Both the position numbers and the translations under genes were made by a program. Below the pieces are notes generated by a model. That model was not told the DNA's origin and searched no databases. It saw nothing but the letters and a program-made list of their open reading frames with translations. A stretch of DNA of 64,000 bases, from positions 30,578,501 through 30,642,500 of the forward strand of contig OY756958.1 of the NCBI GenBank assembly GCA_963580455.1. Reading direction: 5' to 3'. Below are positions 10,742-22,800 of the stretch, in pieces. The stretch is from Euonymus europaeus. Lineage: Eukaryota > Streptophyta > Magnoliopsida > Celastrales > Celastraceae. The first letter of the stretch is position 1. Each line of letters opens with the position of its first letter.

Positions 10742-11623
10742 GAGTAAATGGTACAGAGCCCCCTAAAGTATGACCTAATTGAAAAAAACTCCCCAAATTA
10801 TGAAAAATTGGATATAACCCCCCAGACGTTTGTTGACCGTCTGAGATAACGGTCAACCCACACGTTTAGCTCACTTTTAAAGGGTAAAAGGTACAGAGCC
10901 CCCTAAAGTATTACCTAATTGAAAAAAAACCCCAAATTATGAAAAACATGATATAACCCCCCAGTTAGCCACCAGGTTCGTGGTTGATGTGGAACCAAGC
11001 AGTCCATCATTGATTTCACCTCCACAGATTCATCATGCAGTCCACCTTCAGGCAGTCCGCCACCAGATTCACCTCCACATATTCATCTTCATAGTCCACC
11101 AGAGAATACTGCACCCTTATTCATGCCAACACCAACAATGGGACATGAAGTAATTCTAGATGTATTTTGGACATGTTGTATGCAGACTTTGACTGTTAGT
11201 TTAGTCTCACTGTTATTGTTATTGTCATTGTCAATACACTCTTATAGTTTAGTCTAATAGCATTTATCCCCCTATGTGGAGGTGAACCTGGTGGCGGACT
11301 GCTTGGAGGTAGACTGACATGATGAATCTGTGGAGGTGAAACCAATGATGCACTGCTCGGTTTCACATTAACCACGACCTTGGTGGCTAACTGGGGGGTT
11401 ATATCCAGTTTTTCATAATATGGGGGTTTTTTTTCAATTAGGTCATACTTTAGGGGGCTCTGTACATTTTACCCTTTAAAAGTGAGCTAAACGTGTGGGT
11501 TGACCGTCATCTCAGACGGTCAACAAACGTCTGGGGGGTTATATCCAGTTTTTCGTAATTTGGGGGTTTTTTTTCAATTATGTCATACTTTAGGGGGCTC
11601 TGTACCATTTACCCAATTAAATT
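10733..11623. mobile_element. Non-autonomous Mutator-like element with about 340-bp inverted arms
   Basis: Element 10742-11614 (873 bp) is flanked by a perfect 9-bp direct repeat AATTAAATT (10733-10741 and 11615-11623), the duplication size of MULEs. The left arm (10742 to about 11080) is the near-complete reverse complement of the right arm (about 11275-11614), with roughly 195 bp of loop. Within each arm a block starting GGTACAGAGCCCCCTAAAGT occurs twice, 140 bp apart (10750 and 10890 on the left). No transposase or captured gene frame is visible, so the element is non-autonomous and would fold into a long hairpin if transcribed. Confidence 0.9.
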
Positions 11624-12684
11624 CAATTGAATACGTATATTAGTTGATAAAATCTTCACCTACACCACAATATATACATATATATATATATATATCACTT
11701 ATGGAGCTCCACTATATTATCAGGGGTCCGGCCATCGGGACCTCCCTCATGTAGGGAAACCATTCATTTTTTATTCCTTCAGTTTGTTCTGTCTTTCCAT
11801 TGAGTGCAAAATAATCTTTGTTCGTTTGGATACTAATGATCATGCATGTTATAATTATATATCTAGCTCTCTCTGGCTGCAGGCTGTAAAGTTAGGTTTG
11901 CAATATAAGACTAATATTGTTATCACGTTACGGTTAGTGGCGGTACGTGTGTGGAGTGCATTCGGATTTGTACGAACACTTTCATTTTTAAACCTACAAT
12001 CTTTTGAGTTCCTCGAAAGGCCGAAGGCCCTTAAACATTAGGACCACTGTCAGATGAAATACTAAAAGCAACGCACCAGATTGGCTGTGCCTTAGCTTTT
12101 TCCCCTTTTTGTTGTCTTTTACGTTCGAGCTGTGCCTTCTCCTTCTAGGCTAAGCTCTGACTTTGTTTTCGGCTTCCCTCTTTTGAGGTTTCTACTGGTT
12201 AATGAATACTCTGAGGCAATGCCTCTTTATCAACGAAAAATATATGTCTATGAATATCAGTAAAAGCTCAAGTTTTAGGTGCTACGGGGACAAAGAGAAT
12301 ATGTACAACTGGGACCTGATCAGTTTGGATGGTTTGTACAATGTTGCTTTTCGGTTTGCATGAGAGGTTGGGCTTAAACCCTTACTGTAAGCCGTCCAAT
12401 GTTTTCTTTTTCGTATTCTATTGGTGTGGAATCTTCCTGCTAGTGAGGATCGCTCACATGTTAATGTCTTTCCAGAAACCTTTGGAACTACATGCAATCC
12501 AAGAGAGACCATTATTGTATAAGGCAACTTGTGTAGTGCGCGCTGATCCTGTATAAATACCACAGTACGTAGGACTAGAGGTTTTAGGTAGTAAACTGTC
12601 AAAACCCTTAGTCCCTTCCTCTCTTGCAGTTATTGTTCTCTCTTTTTCGACCTCTGCAATTCATTTTCGTGTAACTATAAAAAT
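11624..12684. other. Upstream region of the third CEP gene
   Basis: Contains a TA microsatellite (about 11668-11694) and a pyrimidine-rich tract at 12080-12200 that may be an old retroelement tail. The presumed promoter of the CEP gene at 12685 lies at its end. No gene recognised. Confidence 0.45.
12552..12559 (+). promoter_or_regulatory. TATA box of the third CEP gene
   Basis: TATAAATA matches the plant TATA consensus and lies 133 bp upstream of the ATG. Transcription would start near 12585, giving a leader of about 100 bases. Confidence 0.55.
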
Positions 12685-12954
12685 ATGGCAAGGCTCATAT
12701 GTACTTGTGGTTTCATTCTTGTCTTGATTTTGTGTCATGAAGTGGTGGATGTTGAAGGAAGGCATTTGAAGCCTCATTTGTGCAAGAAATGCATGAGTCA
12801 TCATCACAAGAACACCTTAAATGCAGCAAAGGCCGGTGATCATCACCTAACCGGCTCGGCCCAACAGCGGACGAGTAAGGTTAAATATGTGGATGATTTC
12901 AGACCCACAGCACCAGGTCACAGTCCAGGCGTTGGTCACTCCATCAATAATTAA
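12685..12954 (+). CDS. CEP: CEP peptide-hormone precursor, single CEP domain, His/Cys-containing spacer
   Basis: Single-exon frame of 89 residues. Residues 1 to about 24 are a signal peptide (hydrophobic CGFILVLILCHEVV), with the pro-region beginning EGRHLKP. The spacer holds CKKCMSHHHK, a Cys/His cluster absent from the two neighbours. The CEP unit is residues 71-85, DFRPTAPGHSPGVGH, followed by SINN. The canonical Asp at unit position 1 is kept and the unit ends in the conserved SPGVGH. Role as for other CEPs: a secreted post-translationally modified signal. A TATA box at 12552 and a CT-rich leader precede it. Confidence 0.93.
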   Translation: MARLICTCGFILVLILCHEVVDVEGRHLKPHLCKKCMSHHHKNTLNAAKAGDHHLTGSAQQRTSKVKYVDDFRPTAPGHSPGVGHSINN

Positions 12955-13547
12955 ACTAGCTATAGCAATTAATGGTATTTATATATATATATATATATGT
13001 TATCCAAATCTCAGTCTATTTACGCTAAATCCCGTTAATGGACTTTTTTTCTTCTTCAAAACTAATGTTATTCCTGGCTACTCATGTTCCTTTAATGTAA
13101 TTCTTCAACATCCACCATAATTCTACTGTGTGCATTGATATTTTCCAAATTAATTAACTAAATCTGTAACGGTCATATCAATGTTTTTTTGCAAAACCAT
13201 TTGTTCCCTTTTAAGGGGGGAAAAACAGTCGAAGAGGAAGATGAATCAATCCAAAATTGTCGGCTACATGTACCTGACAGGAATATATTTGCATGTGTGG
13301 GTGTCTGCGCATATATATGCAAGATGGAAACTTCAGGCCGTAATGCATGGACAGTGCCTGCTTCTGCTGTGAGCTTTTAAGGAAAGCGCATTCAAATTGA
13401 AAAAAGAAAAAGAAAATGTTTGTGGCCCACATGCACTAATTAAGACATGATACTACATAAAATATGTTGATATAAGTTGTGTGGTAAAACTAGTGACGTG
13501 GGGATCACTGCAATAAATTGTAAGAGAATTATAATTTGATTTCTTTT
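12955..13547. other. Spacer after the third CEP gene
   Basis: The presumed 3' UTR with an AT microsatellite (about 12979-12998) is followed by AT-rich DNA without recognisable genes. Confidence 0.5.
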
Positions 13548-13901
13548 GCTCTAGAATTATAATTTGGTTTCTCTTGCAAAAGAGCAAGTCAAATTGACTT
13601 CCTCTTCTTTGTGTGGCTAAATGTGTATGAACATGTTTTGCATTTTTTCTATATATAGGAGAGGTGATTCATGTCTAGAAGATAGAATAAAAACGAGTGA
13701 AAGAGAATTAGCTTGAGAGAAAAAGCTCTAGAATTATAATTTGGTTTCTCTTGCAAAAGAGCAAGTCAAATTGACTTCCTCTTCTTTGTGTGGCTAAATG
13801 TGTATGAACATGTTTTGCATTTTTCCTATATATAGGAGAGGTGATTCATGTCTAGAAGATAGAACAAAAACAAGTGAAAGAGAATTAGCTTGAGAGAAAA
13901 A
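13548..13901. repeat. Tandem duplication, two copies of 177 bp
   Basis: Copy 1 (13548-13724) and copy 2 (13725-13901) begin GCTCTAGAATTATAATTTGG and are nearly identical, with only a few substitutions. A diverged 30-bp piece of the same start occurs just before, at about 13523-13547. The downstream sequence to about 14133 (GAGAGAAAAATACTG..., TCTCTGACGACAACCGTG, TTTTTCTCCGTTTTTAGAG) resembles the R/U5 part of Tork/Tnt1-like copia LTRs. The duplication may therefore be a U3 enhancer-type repeat of a solo LTR. I could not find a convincing target duplication. Confidence 0.7.
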
Positions 13902-14135
13902 GCTATAGAGAAAATTTCTAGTTGTATTTGTGTTCTGGGTGAGAGAAAAATACTGAAAGTGTGGTTGTAATAATTTTTCACATAGTAAATTTTCTCTGGT
14001 TGTCTCTGACGACAACCGTGATTTTTCTCCGTTTTTAGAGTTTCCACATAAATTATTGTATTGTGATTGTGGTCTTATTCTTCATTTATATTTTTTTGTT
14101 TGTGTTTTGTCATCGGTAGTTGTTGATAACGACAA
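13902..14135 (+). mobile_element. Possible solo-LTR remnant (Ty1/copia, Tork-like)
   Basis: The sequence after the 177-bp repeats has the flavour of a copia LTR right part, with a short CTCCGTTTTTAGAGTTTCCACATAAATT-like block followed by GTCTTATTC and T-rich sequence. There is no internal retroelement sequence on either side. Boundaries and family are inferred, and a different repeat type is possible. Confidence 0.3.
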
Positions 14136-15490
14136 AGATATATAAAATTAAAGGACGATTATATATTTAAAATGATTTGATAATTACGGTCTCATAAAAT
14201 TCATTTCTATTCTGGGAAATAGTTAGTAACATAGAGAGACAAGTGCTCGTGGATTCAATTATAAAAAATTAATGCCAAGTTGAAGTATGCGTTGTGCATA
14301 TAGACAATATAAATATACATCTACTTAGCTAATAATTAAAAGGTTACTCTTTATAGGTCCTACAAAATTTAAAATGATAACATTTTTAAATAGCTAGCTA
14401 GGCGTCTAGGCCGATCACTTTAAGTTGTTCGAGTCAAATATTTCATTATAAAAACACAGTGCTTTACAATTGAACTATATATAGATATTAATTGTGGTGC
14501 ATTGAGGGGAAGACCATGTTGTCATTTTTTTTTCGTGACGAAGAATCCTCCAAAAAATCGATCCATACTAGGATCCGCTCCATAATTAATTATAAATTTC
14601 AAGGACAACGATACATACATGTCTCAATTCAATCGTGAATATAATATTAAATACAGAATCAAATCAAATCCGACCACTTGCTCCTAACTCAAGTACGCAT
14701 ATCAGGATTCGCTCTTCCACTCAAACAGCTCCGCGGGGATGGATGAAGTGAGCCTCCTGACATAGTATCGTGTAGACGTATATACGTGTCTACGACAAGA
14801 GTGCATGCATGAGGCAAGCACAAACAATTTTATGTCCATGGCATCGTCGGTAACATTAAAGGCCGCCAAACTATATATGCTCCTGTCGCTTCTTTGGAGC
14901 TTTGTCGCTAAAAATCTATACGTGATTCGGGAATGAGAATAATGCATATGTTACTTCCGAATAGACTAGTTTTTATTTATTTATTTACTTTTGTTGGCAT
15001 TTTCCAAACGCACTGTAATCACACAACTATTGTGTTGGCTAAAACTCTGTCAATAATATCTGTGTCTACGGTTGATATGCTGATTCTGGTGGAAGCTATA
15101 TATATTTGAGTTCGAATGATCGACCGTTCCAGTAATTGAATAATGGAATATTCCTATCACTATTAGCTAGGTATATTAGATTAATTAGATGTAATGAAGT
15201 AGCACTTGCATAAATTTAAGCACGACAGTCTTACCTAACCTCTTCACAATCTGCAGCTGCAGCTGTCTAGTACTCTAGAATTCCATAAGCTATATATTGC
15301 TATATGTAGGTTCATTCAATAATATTAATTACTTAGCTGGTGTACCTTTTTAGGGATTTAAATAAACATGCGTATCCTATCGTATCTTAATTTTACAATA
15401 TTCCAATTTTTCATCTTTCACGAAAATGTAACTAATGATATATGTATATATAGAGAGAGATTTTTTTTTTTTTTTTTTTTTTAGAGAGAG
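14136..15490. other. Intergenic, no gene recognised
   Basis: AT-rich spacer with many GCTAGC-like motifs. It ends in a 22-T run (15461-15482) flanked on both sides by a TAGAGAGAGAT-like sequence. No coding evidence. Confidence 0.5.
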
Positions 15491-15606
15491 ATTGAAAACT
15501 AGTTAGAATGGTGAAATTGATAGTGCTAACTCTTAAGGAATGCGGAGGCCACGAATTCAACTCCCACACTAAACCATTTTTGTGATATTTCTCATTAAAA
15601 AAAATA
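15491..15606 (+). repeat. SINE-like fragment
   Basis: About 100 bases (TGGTGAAATTGATAGTGC, TAACTCTTAAGG, AATTCAACTCCCACAC) align by eye to the tRNA-like head of the SINE in the TWD40-1 gene at 50963-51184. It carries a B-box-like TTCAACTCCC and ends in an A-rich tail near 15600. A 21-C homopolymer follows at 15614-15634. The body of the SINE is missing. Confidence 0.45.
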
Positions 15607-15748
15607 GCTAGCTCCCCCCCCCCCCCCCCCCCCCTCTAAGTATAAAAGTCACAAAAATATCTAATGATAAAAATATTTCCCAATAAAATTATTATTGTTA
15701 TATCTTGTTATTGAGAAACTGGACTTCGCGCATTAAAAGAAGAAGTAG

Positions 15749-16061
15749 TTAAACCAAGTGCAATGGTGCACTTTAAATTAAATTCTGGAAATTTTGGAGT
15801 AATATGGAGAGAGAGTGAAAAGTAAAAAAATATATATAAAAAGTGAAAAAATTGTATTGTGAGATGTGAATACTTGATATTTAGAGAGTTTGGTAGAGTG
15901 AAAAAATTGTATTGAAAGATATGTTTTATTAAAATGTATGTATTGTAAGATGTGTTTTGCTGATACGGATAAATAAGCGAGATCAAATTGTGTGTAATAG
16001 AGATGAGACCCAATTAAAAAAATTTGTAGTGCTTGAAAGTGATGGTTCATTGGAGATGCTC
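15749..16061. mobile_element. MITE copy 1 of a TTA-flanked family
   Basis: Collinear with the MITE at 56944-57239: both share CTGGAAATTTTG, repeated AAAAAATTGTATTG, ACTTGATATTTAGAG (copy 2: GCTTGATATTTAGAG), GTGTTTTGCTG and a terminal CATTGGAG. The left end follows TTA (AACCAAGTGCAATGG) and the right end is CATTGGAGATGCTC. The right target copy is no longer recognisable, so this copy is older or damaged. No coding capacity. Confidence 0.6.
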
Positions 16062-19000
16062 CCCATTGGTTCACTATGAAGTCCAAATTTTAAAAATAAA
16101 ATAAAAAATGAGTGCTAATAAATTCCAACCATATGGGCCTATGAAATAATTGGGCCTGAAACGCCCCAACTTACTCAATCGTTCTGGCCTTCTGGGTTGG
16201 AAAACGTACTCATAGCGTCATGGATCATATTACTCATGCGTTCTGGAATACAAAAGTGGAAAATAAAAACATAGTGTCATGGATCTGTGAAAAGTGAAAA
16301 CCACCAGAGCACAAGGCCTAAAATTAAATGAACTTCCAACTTTTTCCCGTAGTAAAAATATGGCCCTAAAACGAGCCCAACTACGAAAGGTACCCAAAGA
16401 TCACTGCTGTTTCGAGTAAAAGAGTTAAGAGTGTAATTTGGCAACAGGACGTTTAGTCAGTCTACTCGGCAAAAACTAACAAATAAGTTGTGCCAATTTA
16501 GCTAAACCAACTGTACAGTAGGTAAATTCATCACAAAACTGTTATGCCCGTCTTCACTCTAATTCGTGTGAGTACAGCTGCAAATTGCGGTCTTTGAAGC
16601 CCAAATTAAAATAGATATAGAGCACTCTAGCTGATATGTAGTCTTTGGCCTCTTATTCCGCCAGATATTCGGGTTTTTGAAAATTATAAAAATCTCGATA
16701 GTTTAGGATATCATTTATCTCGCCTGTTGAGTTGTACATATAATTAGGACTCAAGTGACAGCTTAAACTAAAGCTCAGTGGTTAGGATAATTGAGATATC
16801 AATTGTTATGATCTTTCATTATGATTATTGAGCATATATCCGATTAATTTGTCATGAAGCTGTGATCTTGAATGTGGTGTCCATGTCAAGTGAAGACATC
16901 TTATTATACTCCAATCATTGTAACTAAGACAAAAATAGCTGTATGCCCAATTGTCCTATTGTGTCGCTAGTCGGGCACCTTAATAACAAAAAAAAAATGA
17001 TAACAACAGCAAATAATGCTAATGATAATTTAAAAATGGCGTTAATTCTCCTTCCTCGCGCAAAGCCATCCACAAAGCTTGCTTAATGATCGTGCAACCA
17101 GGAAGATTTGATTGGCTAAAGCAGAAATCGGAATATTCAATGGGGTCCACTGTTATAGCGTGTCTCATAATTTAATATAGATTAAAGTCAAGAATATTCA
17201 TTAGGGCCGACCAATCACACGGCCGTGAATCTTCACCTGCCACGTGTTGCCATCAGTCAAATGCAACGGTTTTAACGATCACCTTCCAACTCGACGGCGC
17301 AGATTGAAAGGACGGGCATGTGGAACCTACGCGATTGGGTGAGCGCCGCCAGATTATTGTCTATTAATTGACCTTAATAGCTGCTTATGCCACTGAACAC
17401 ATTTGATTGTCTTTTTAGAGCAAACATAATTTTTTTCATAAAACTATGGAGGATCCAGTTTCAGCATTATTATTATTTAGTTTTATTTAAATTGAGTGGG
17501 ACTGGAACAGTTCGTTAGCCACATCTAATTTTCATTATTTAGTCAGTAATCACCTACTTTTCGAAGTTAAAAGTCGTAATTCCAAAACTAGCCTTGCAAA
17601 TTGCAAATACAGATCTTGGATTGTCCAGCCGTCTAGAGCGGTCAGGTAGAGTGGGGTTATATGCACCCCAATAATTATCGATGTCACCCAAAAACATAAA
17701 AATATATATATGAATTTCAAAAGACCCTAAATCAAACCATTGTAACAAAATCTTTATTTTTCTCTCTTGCACGATTCTTCTATTAACAGTCGACGAAATT
17801 TCTCCTCCTATGTCAGCGATGGGAGATTCTCTATTCAGTGTGTCAAACCAGGACGCCAAGAAGCTATTGAGAAGCTTCAACAATTAGAAATGGCAGATAA
17901 TACCCAAGTTAAGGAGCAACAATCGGCCTTTGAGAGCTTTCTAGTTTCTACTACCAAAATTCAAGACCTTCTTGTTCATATTGCCCGAATGGGACCGAGA
18001 AACATTGAGTAAAGAATTCTCTCTCCAAACTATTAATGATGATTATGAAGTCTAGATTTCATTCTTAATCGAGGACTGGTAGATAGAAAAATCTTTATTG
18101 TTTCTTTCTTCTTCAAGGGCTAGGTTTGAGGGTGGATCTTGCAACTCCAAAGGGAAGAGATCGTATGCCATAAATACGAAATTGACTCCGAGAGATATCT
18201 GATAGCATGATCTCATACTCCGAGTTTGTTCAGATCTGTACGATCTACTCCTCAAGCAGGTAAAGAGAATGAATACAAAAAAAAATGAAGGAAGTGAAGA
18301 AGAAGACGGGTGGGATTGGGAAAAATTTATTTTTCATTTTAAAATTAAAAAATGAGCTGACTTTAATTTCTATCTATTTTTAATTGAAATTTTGATAATA
18401 ACAGAACGATATCAGTATTTATTGGAGTGCATATAGTCCCACCAGGTCACACACAGATCACAAAGTGCCAAGGGTGTCATTTTCTAGCCACCCTTCTACC
18501 TGGCAAGATTTTACCAGGCCCACGTAACCTAAAAACAGGGGTAAAATAGACTTTTTACGCATCCTAAAACATGTACGCGCAGCATGCACCACTCACGACA
18601 TGCCCCACAAGGGACTGTCCCCGTCACTCGTCATGTAACAATATTATATTATAGCTCTCTATTTGAATAATGCAACGCCGGAAAGTCTACGATTCTGCTT
18701 GCAATTCATTTACCATTTTGCCCATCCATAGTTAGTTCACCCCGAGTGGTACTCCTTGCCTAACAAATTTTCAACCTCCAATTCTTGCATGACGTGTTTT
18801 GGGGAATTTTTACATTCCATCTACATCAATAGGGTTTAGTTTGTTTGAATAAATAGGAAATCTTGAATTGGATTGCCTAAAACAGAAAAGATAGTCAAAA
18901 TGTTGGTAATATTAGTTTTATTTCTTAACTTGCTAAGATCATGGGTGTCATTCTCTTAGATTTTCTTTGTTAAATTTCCATGTAGACTTTAGGTTTATGC

Positions 19001-19165
19001 ATGCAAATGCATGAACACATCCTATAGGATTCTACAATGTAATACAATGATGTAGTTTGACGTCTTACTCAAACAAAAAAAAACATGATATTGCTACCAA
19101 AACTTGAACTAGGGTTACAAAATTAAGACTACTACCTAATTCTTGTTGCTAAATACTATTTTTTT
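16062..19165. other. Intergenic, no gene recognised
   Basis: Mixed sequence with a G-box-like CCACGTGTTG near 17240. A short open frame at 17767-18012 has a helical, glutamine-rich look (EAIEKLQQLEMADNTQ) but no recognised family. A tRNA-like AAGCTCAGTGGTTAGG occurs near 16770. I cannot support a gene here. Confidence 0.4.
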
Positions 19166-19445
19166 GCCAAAACGTCATCTATTTTTAGTGAGTTTTATGC
19201 TTATGGCCTTGAAGATTAAAATCCGTTTCGCCCCATTAATATTTCGTAACAATTGTAAATAACTTTTTTCGCTAAAACGGCATCTAGTAAGTAAGTATTG
19301 AACTTATCGTCTTGAAGATTCAAGTTCGATTCGCCATATTAACATTCCGTAATTATTTTAAATGACTTTTAGCTAAAACGACATCTATTTAGTGAGTATT
19401 GAACTCATACATAGTATTGAGATCCAAATTCGATTCAATTCACCG
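19166..19445 (+). repeat. Three diverged tandem repeats of about 101-105 bp
   Basis: Units start at GCCAAAACGTCATC (19166), GCTAAAACGGCATC (19271) and GCTAAAACGACATC (19372). Each continues with an AGTGAGTATTGAACT-like segment, a TTGAAGATTCAAGTTCGATTC-like segment and an AT-rich end; the third unit is cut short. The GTTCGATTC part looks like a Pol III B-box, so the unit may derive from a tRNA-like SINE head. It lies about 400 bp upstream of the TMEM131-like gene. Confidence 0.65.
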
Positions 19446-19807
19446 CTGCCAAAAATTTGATAACCCGATTCAATATTTACTTGAATCCCAAATACCAATA
19501 TTTTTTTTTTATGCAAATGCCCTAGGGTTTATGCTGAGCCCAATCACCGGAGTCAGCTTATACCTCGTTTAGACAAACCAATGGTCGAAACTTTTTGAAA
19601 GTGCTCTGTTGGATGGGCAGCTTATGGACGATTTAGTAATTTACCTCTCTCTCTCTCTCTCTCTAGCTGGTTGGTTCTTGCAGGCCATTCCTTCGATGTT
19701 ACCAGGTGTGCTTCCGTTTTAAGCATTTCAGGCCCCTGAAATCAGAAAAATCCCAAAGATCGACCTGAAAAGAAAAGATTTTTCATGGTCTGGTCCGTTG
19801 TTCACCT

Positions 19808-22800
19808 ATGGAATTCGAAACCCTAACCATCGCTTCTCCTAAGCGGCAGCTCGCCATGTGCTCTCTCAGGTAACTCTATACACTCGCCTATCTACTCATA
19901 CCTCTCATTTCTCGCGCTTTCGCTTCCAAACAGATATTTTCCGCGCTAAAGTTTATATTTTTTACTTCGTTTTCGCTGTCGTACGCGTTTGGCGACGATC
20001 GGTCTTTTTTTTATACTCATTTTGCCCCTTTTTCTTTGTTTGGAACCTTTGATTGTTTCTTCGTTTCTGATTTTTTACGCTCTTCTCTCGATTTGGTTGC
20101 CTTTTTTTAGTTCTCGTTTGTTTCTATGAAAACTGTATAGTCAAGCGCGTGTTTGGCAATTTTACGGCGGTGATCTCTCTAGTGTGTTTAAACTCTCTGT
20201 TTGGAATCGATTTCGTGTATTTTTGGTAGATTGGGCCAATTTACGCTATATTTTTCATAACTTCATTTTAGGACTAAAAATAATTAGTACGACAATTACT
20301 TCCGAACTTGTAGGAGTGGATGCATTAATACGGTGCTAATTTAAAGCACGGTGATTTTGTTAATTTGATGAGTGTTTTGTTAATGTGTAACAGAAAATAG
20401 TAAATTGTTGCATGAATATGGTTGGTTGTTTAATGCTTAAAGCATTCAATAAGTTGTTATATGATGCTTCGGCAATGCAGGACCTACACTTTATTAGCTG
20501 TTATTTTTTTTATTTTTACTTCTTGACATTTTTTTAACTCTGGTTAAAATTTGCTCTGAAGGGTGCATTTTATTTTTCCAGGAGGAAGTATCACCCAAGC
20601 TGTATATCACTTTTATGTCTTTAAGTGGCAGAGAACAGAACATTAGAGCCTTTCCTCTTAGCAATTTTTTTACTTGGTTGCTTTGAAAATAGAAGAAGTC
20701 AAAATAGTTTTCGTTGGGATCCATGAGCAATTTACTCTTGGTTTACTGGTAGCCAAAATGCAGTTAGTCTTCACACTTCAGATTATAGTCTTCTCATCCT
20801 TGGTTGTCTTGTTCAAGTCATAATATTTTTTCTTTCTGAAGCATTTTTGATTGTCTATTGTGCTGGTGGCTATATCAGATATGGATATTTAATATTTTAA
20901 TTGATATATTTGTTTGGCACCAGGTCCTACAGTACCACCAATTCTTACAATTAACATCATTTGCTTGGTGGTTTGTTCAGGGGATTATTTTTCACTGCCA
21001 AGATAGTTCATTTCATTATGGTTCTTTTATGTACCTTCTTTTGGCTCACTGCATGTGTGCCTTGCTCCCTCAATGGAATGAAAAGCTCGGCTGAATATGA
21101 TGCATGTGCTCCCTCATCTTTTTTGCAAGATGTTATCACCGGTGGTACTAGTACAGGCTATGTTCCGGGAAGTCCAATGACGCCTGCCAGTGTTGACTGC
21201 TTCCATTCGACAATGCCAGGTTTTCTGTATAGAAACTGTAAGTTTAAAGCAGCTGCTTCAGAAATTGATGGTAGTAACAATACTGGTCCATTATCTTTGG
21301 GATCAACTCATAGTAGTGGATGGGCGAGTAACATAGGTTGGTCAACCAATAATGGGGCATTTGCGGGGTCAAATGGCAAAACTATTTCTTGCTCTCTAAG
21401 TTCAAAAAAGGATCTCCATGGTCGATCATTTGCACAAAATGATGGAGTTGATCGACATGAGCTTTCTACATTTGAGGGACCTTTGCAAAATCCAAAGAGC
21501 ATGACTAGGCTTAGGAAGGATTCTGAGCTTACCAACACAGATATTCATGTCTCTTTACCCAGTGTGGACATAAGCCCTCCTTTACTGGACTGGGGGGAAA
21601 AAAATTTATATAATCCTTCTGTAGCATTTTTGACAGTGAAAAATATCCACAATGACAGCATTTTACATATTTATGAACCATTCAGTACCAACATACAATT
21701 TTATCCTTGCAATTTTAGTGAGGCTATCTTAGAGCCTGGTGAAGTAGCTTCAATATGTTTTGTCTTTTTACCTAGATTTCTGGGCTTGTCCTCAAGTCAT
21801 CTGATTCTGCAGACTAGCAGTGGTGGTTTTCTGGTCCTTGCTAAAGGCTTTGCAATTAAGTCACCTTACGAGCTTCAGCCTTTATTAAGCATCGATGTCC
21901 TTCCTGATGGGAGATTGAGAAAGAACTTGACTTTATTCAATCCTTTCAATGAAACCCTATTTGTGAAGGAAGTCAATTCTAGGTTATCAGTTTATTTGGG
22001 GAATACTTCTCAGCTCACCGAGACAACGTGTATTATAGATAAAATTCAGGAATCCAACGAGCTTTTGCTGGGTATTAGAGATTGGCTGGTTTTGAAGAAA
22101 GGTCAGGGTCGTTTTCCATTGATGGCTATAAGACCTCATGAAAACTGGGAGATTGGCGCTCACAGAAGTGGAATTGTCTTAGAGGTAGACCTCTCATATG
22201 AATCAGAAGGGAGGATTGTTGGCGCTATTTGTGTGAAGTTGCAAAGGTCTTCACAGGATAAGTCAGATACTGTTATGGTTCCTATTGAGGTTAACCTAAA
22301 TGGCAAAGTGCCCAACGATGATATTGAAGATTCTCTTTCAGTTTATCTCGAGGCTTTCGTGCCATGTGAGTTGACTGGAACTGTTGTTGCCATCTCTCTG
22401 AAAAATAGTGGCCCCCATATGTTGAGTGTTCTCAAGATTAGTGGTATTGCAACTCCAAAAGATTTCTGGATCAAGTACGTGGAGGGTTTGCTTCTTTTCC
22501 CTGGCACTGCTACACAAGCTGCTGTCATTAATTGTACACAGTTCACTGTAGATTTACTTGAGCGCCCTCTTGAATTTTCAAAGACAGATATGAATTGTAA
22601 GTTACTTATACTGACAAATGATTCAAGTAGTTCCCAGACTGGAATACCTTGCCAGGACATAATCTATATCTGTTCAAGGCATCAAAATGATTCAACAGTT
22701 GGGCACAGATATCTGTCTAGGGAGGTTGGTCCTGGAAACACGAGGACGTCTTTAGAGAACAGCTTACTGGTACCATCATCGATAAAGGTATTGAACTTTA

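Noticed and set aside
12060..12240. Pyrimidine-rich tract ending ATCAACGAAAAATATA, like a LINE 3' end
   Set aside because: No reverse transcriptase frame upstream and no target duplication; composition alone is insufficient.
17767..18012. 81-residue open frame with a helical, Gln-rich look
   Set aside because: No recognised domain, no splice partners and no promoter signal; could be a decayed exon but cannot be supported.
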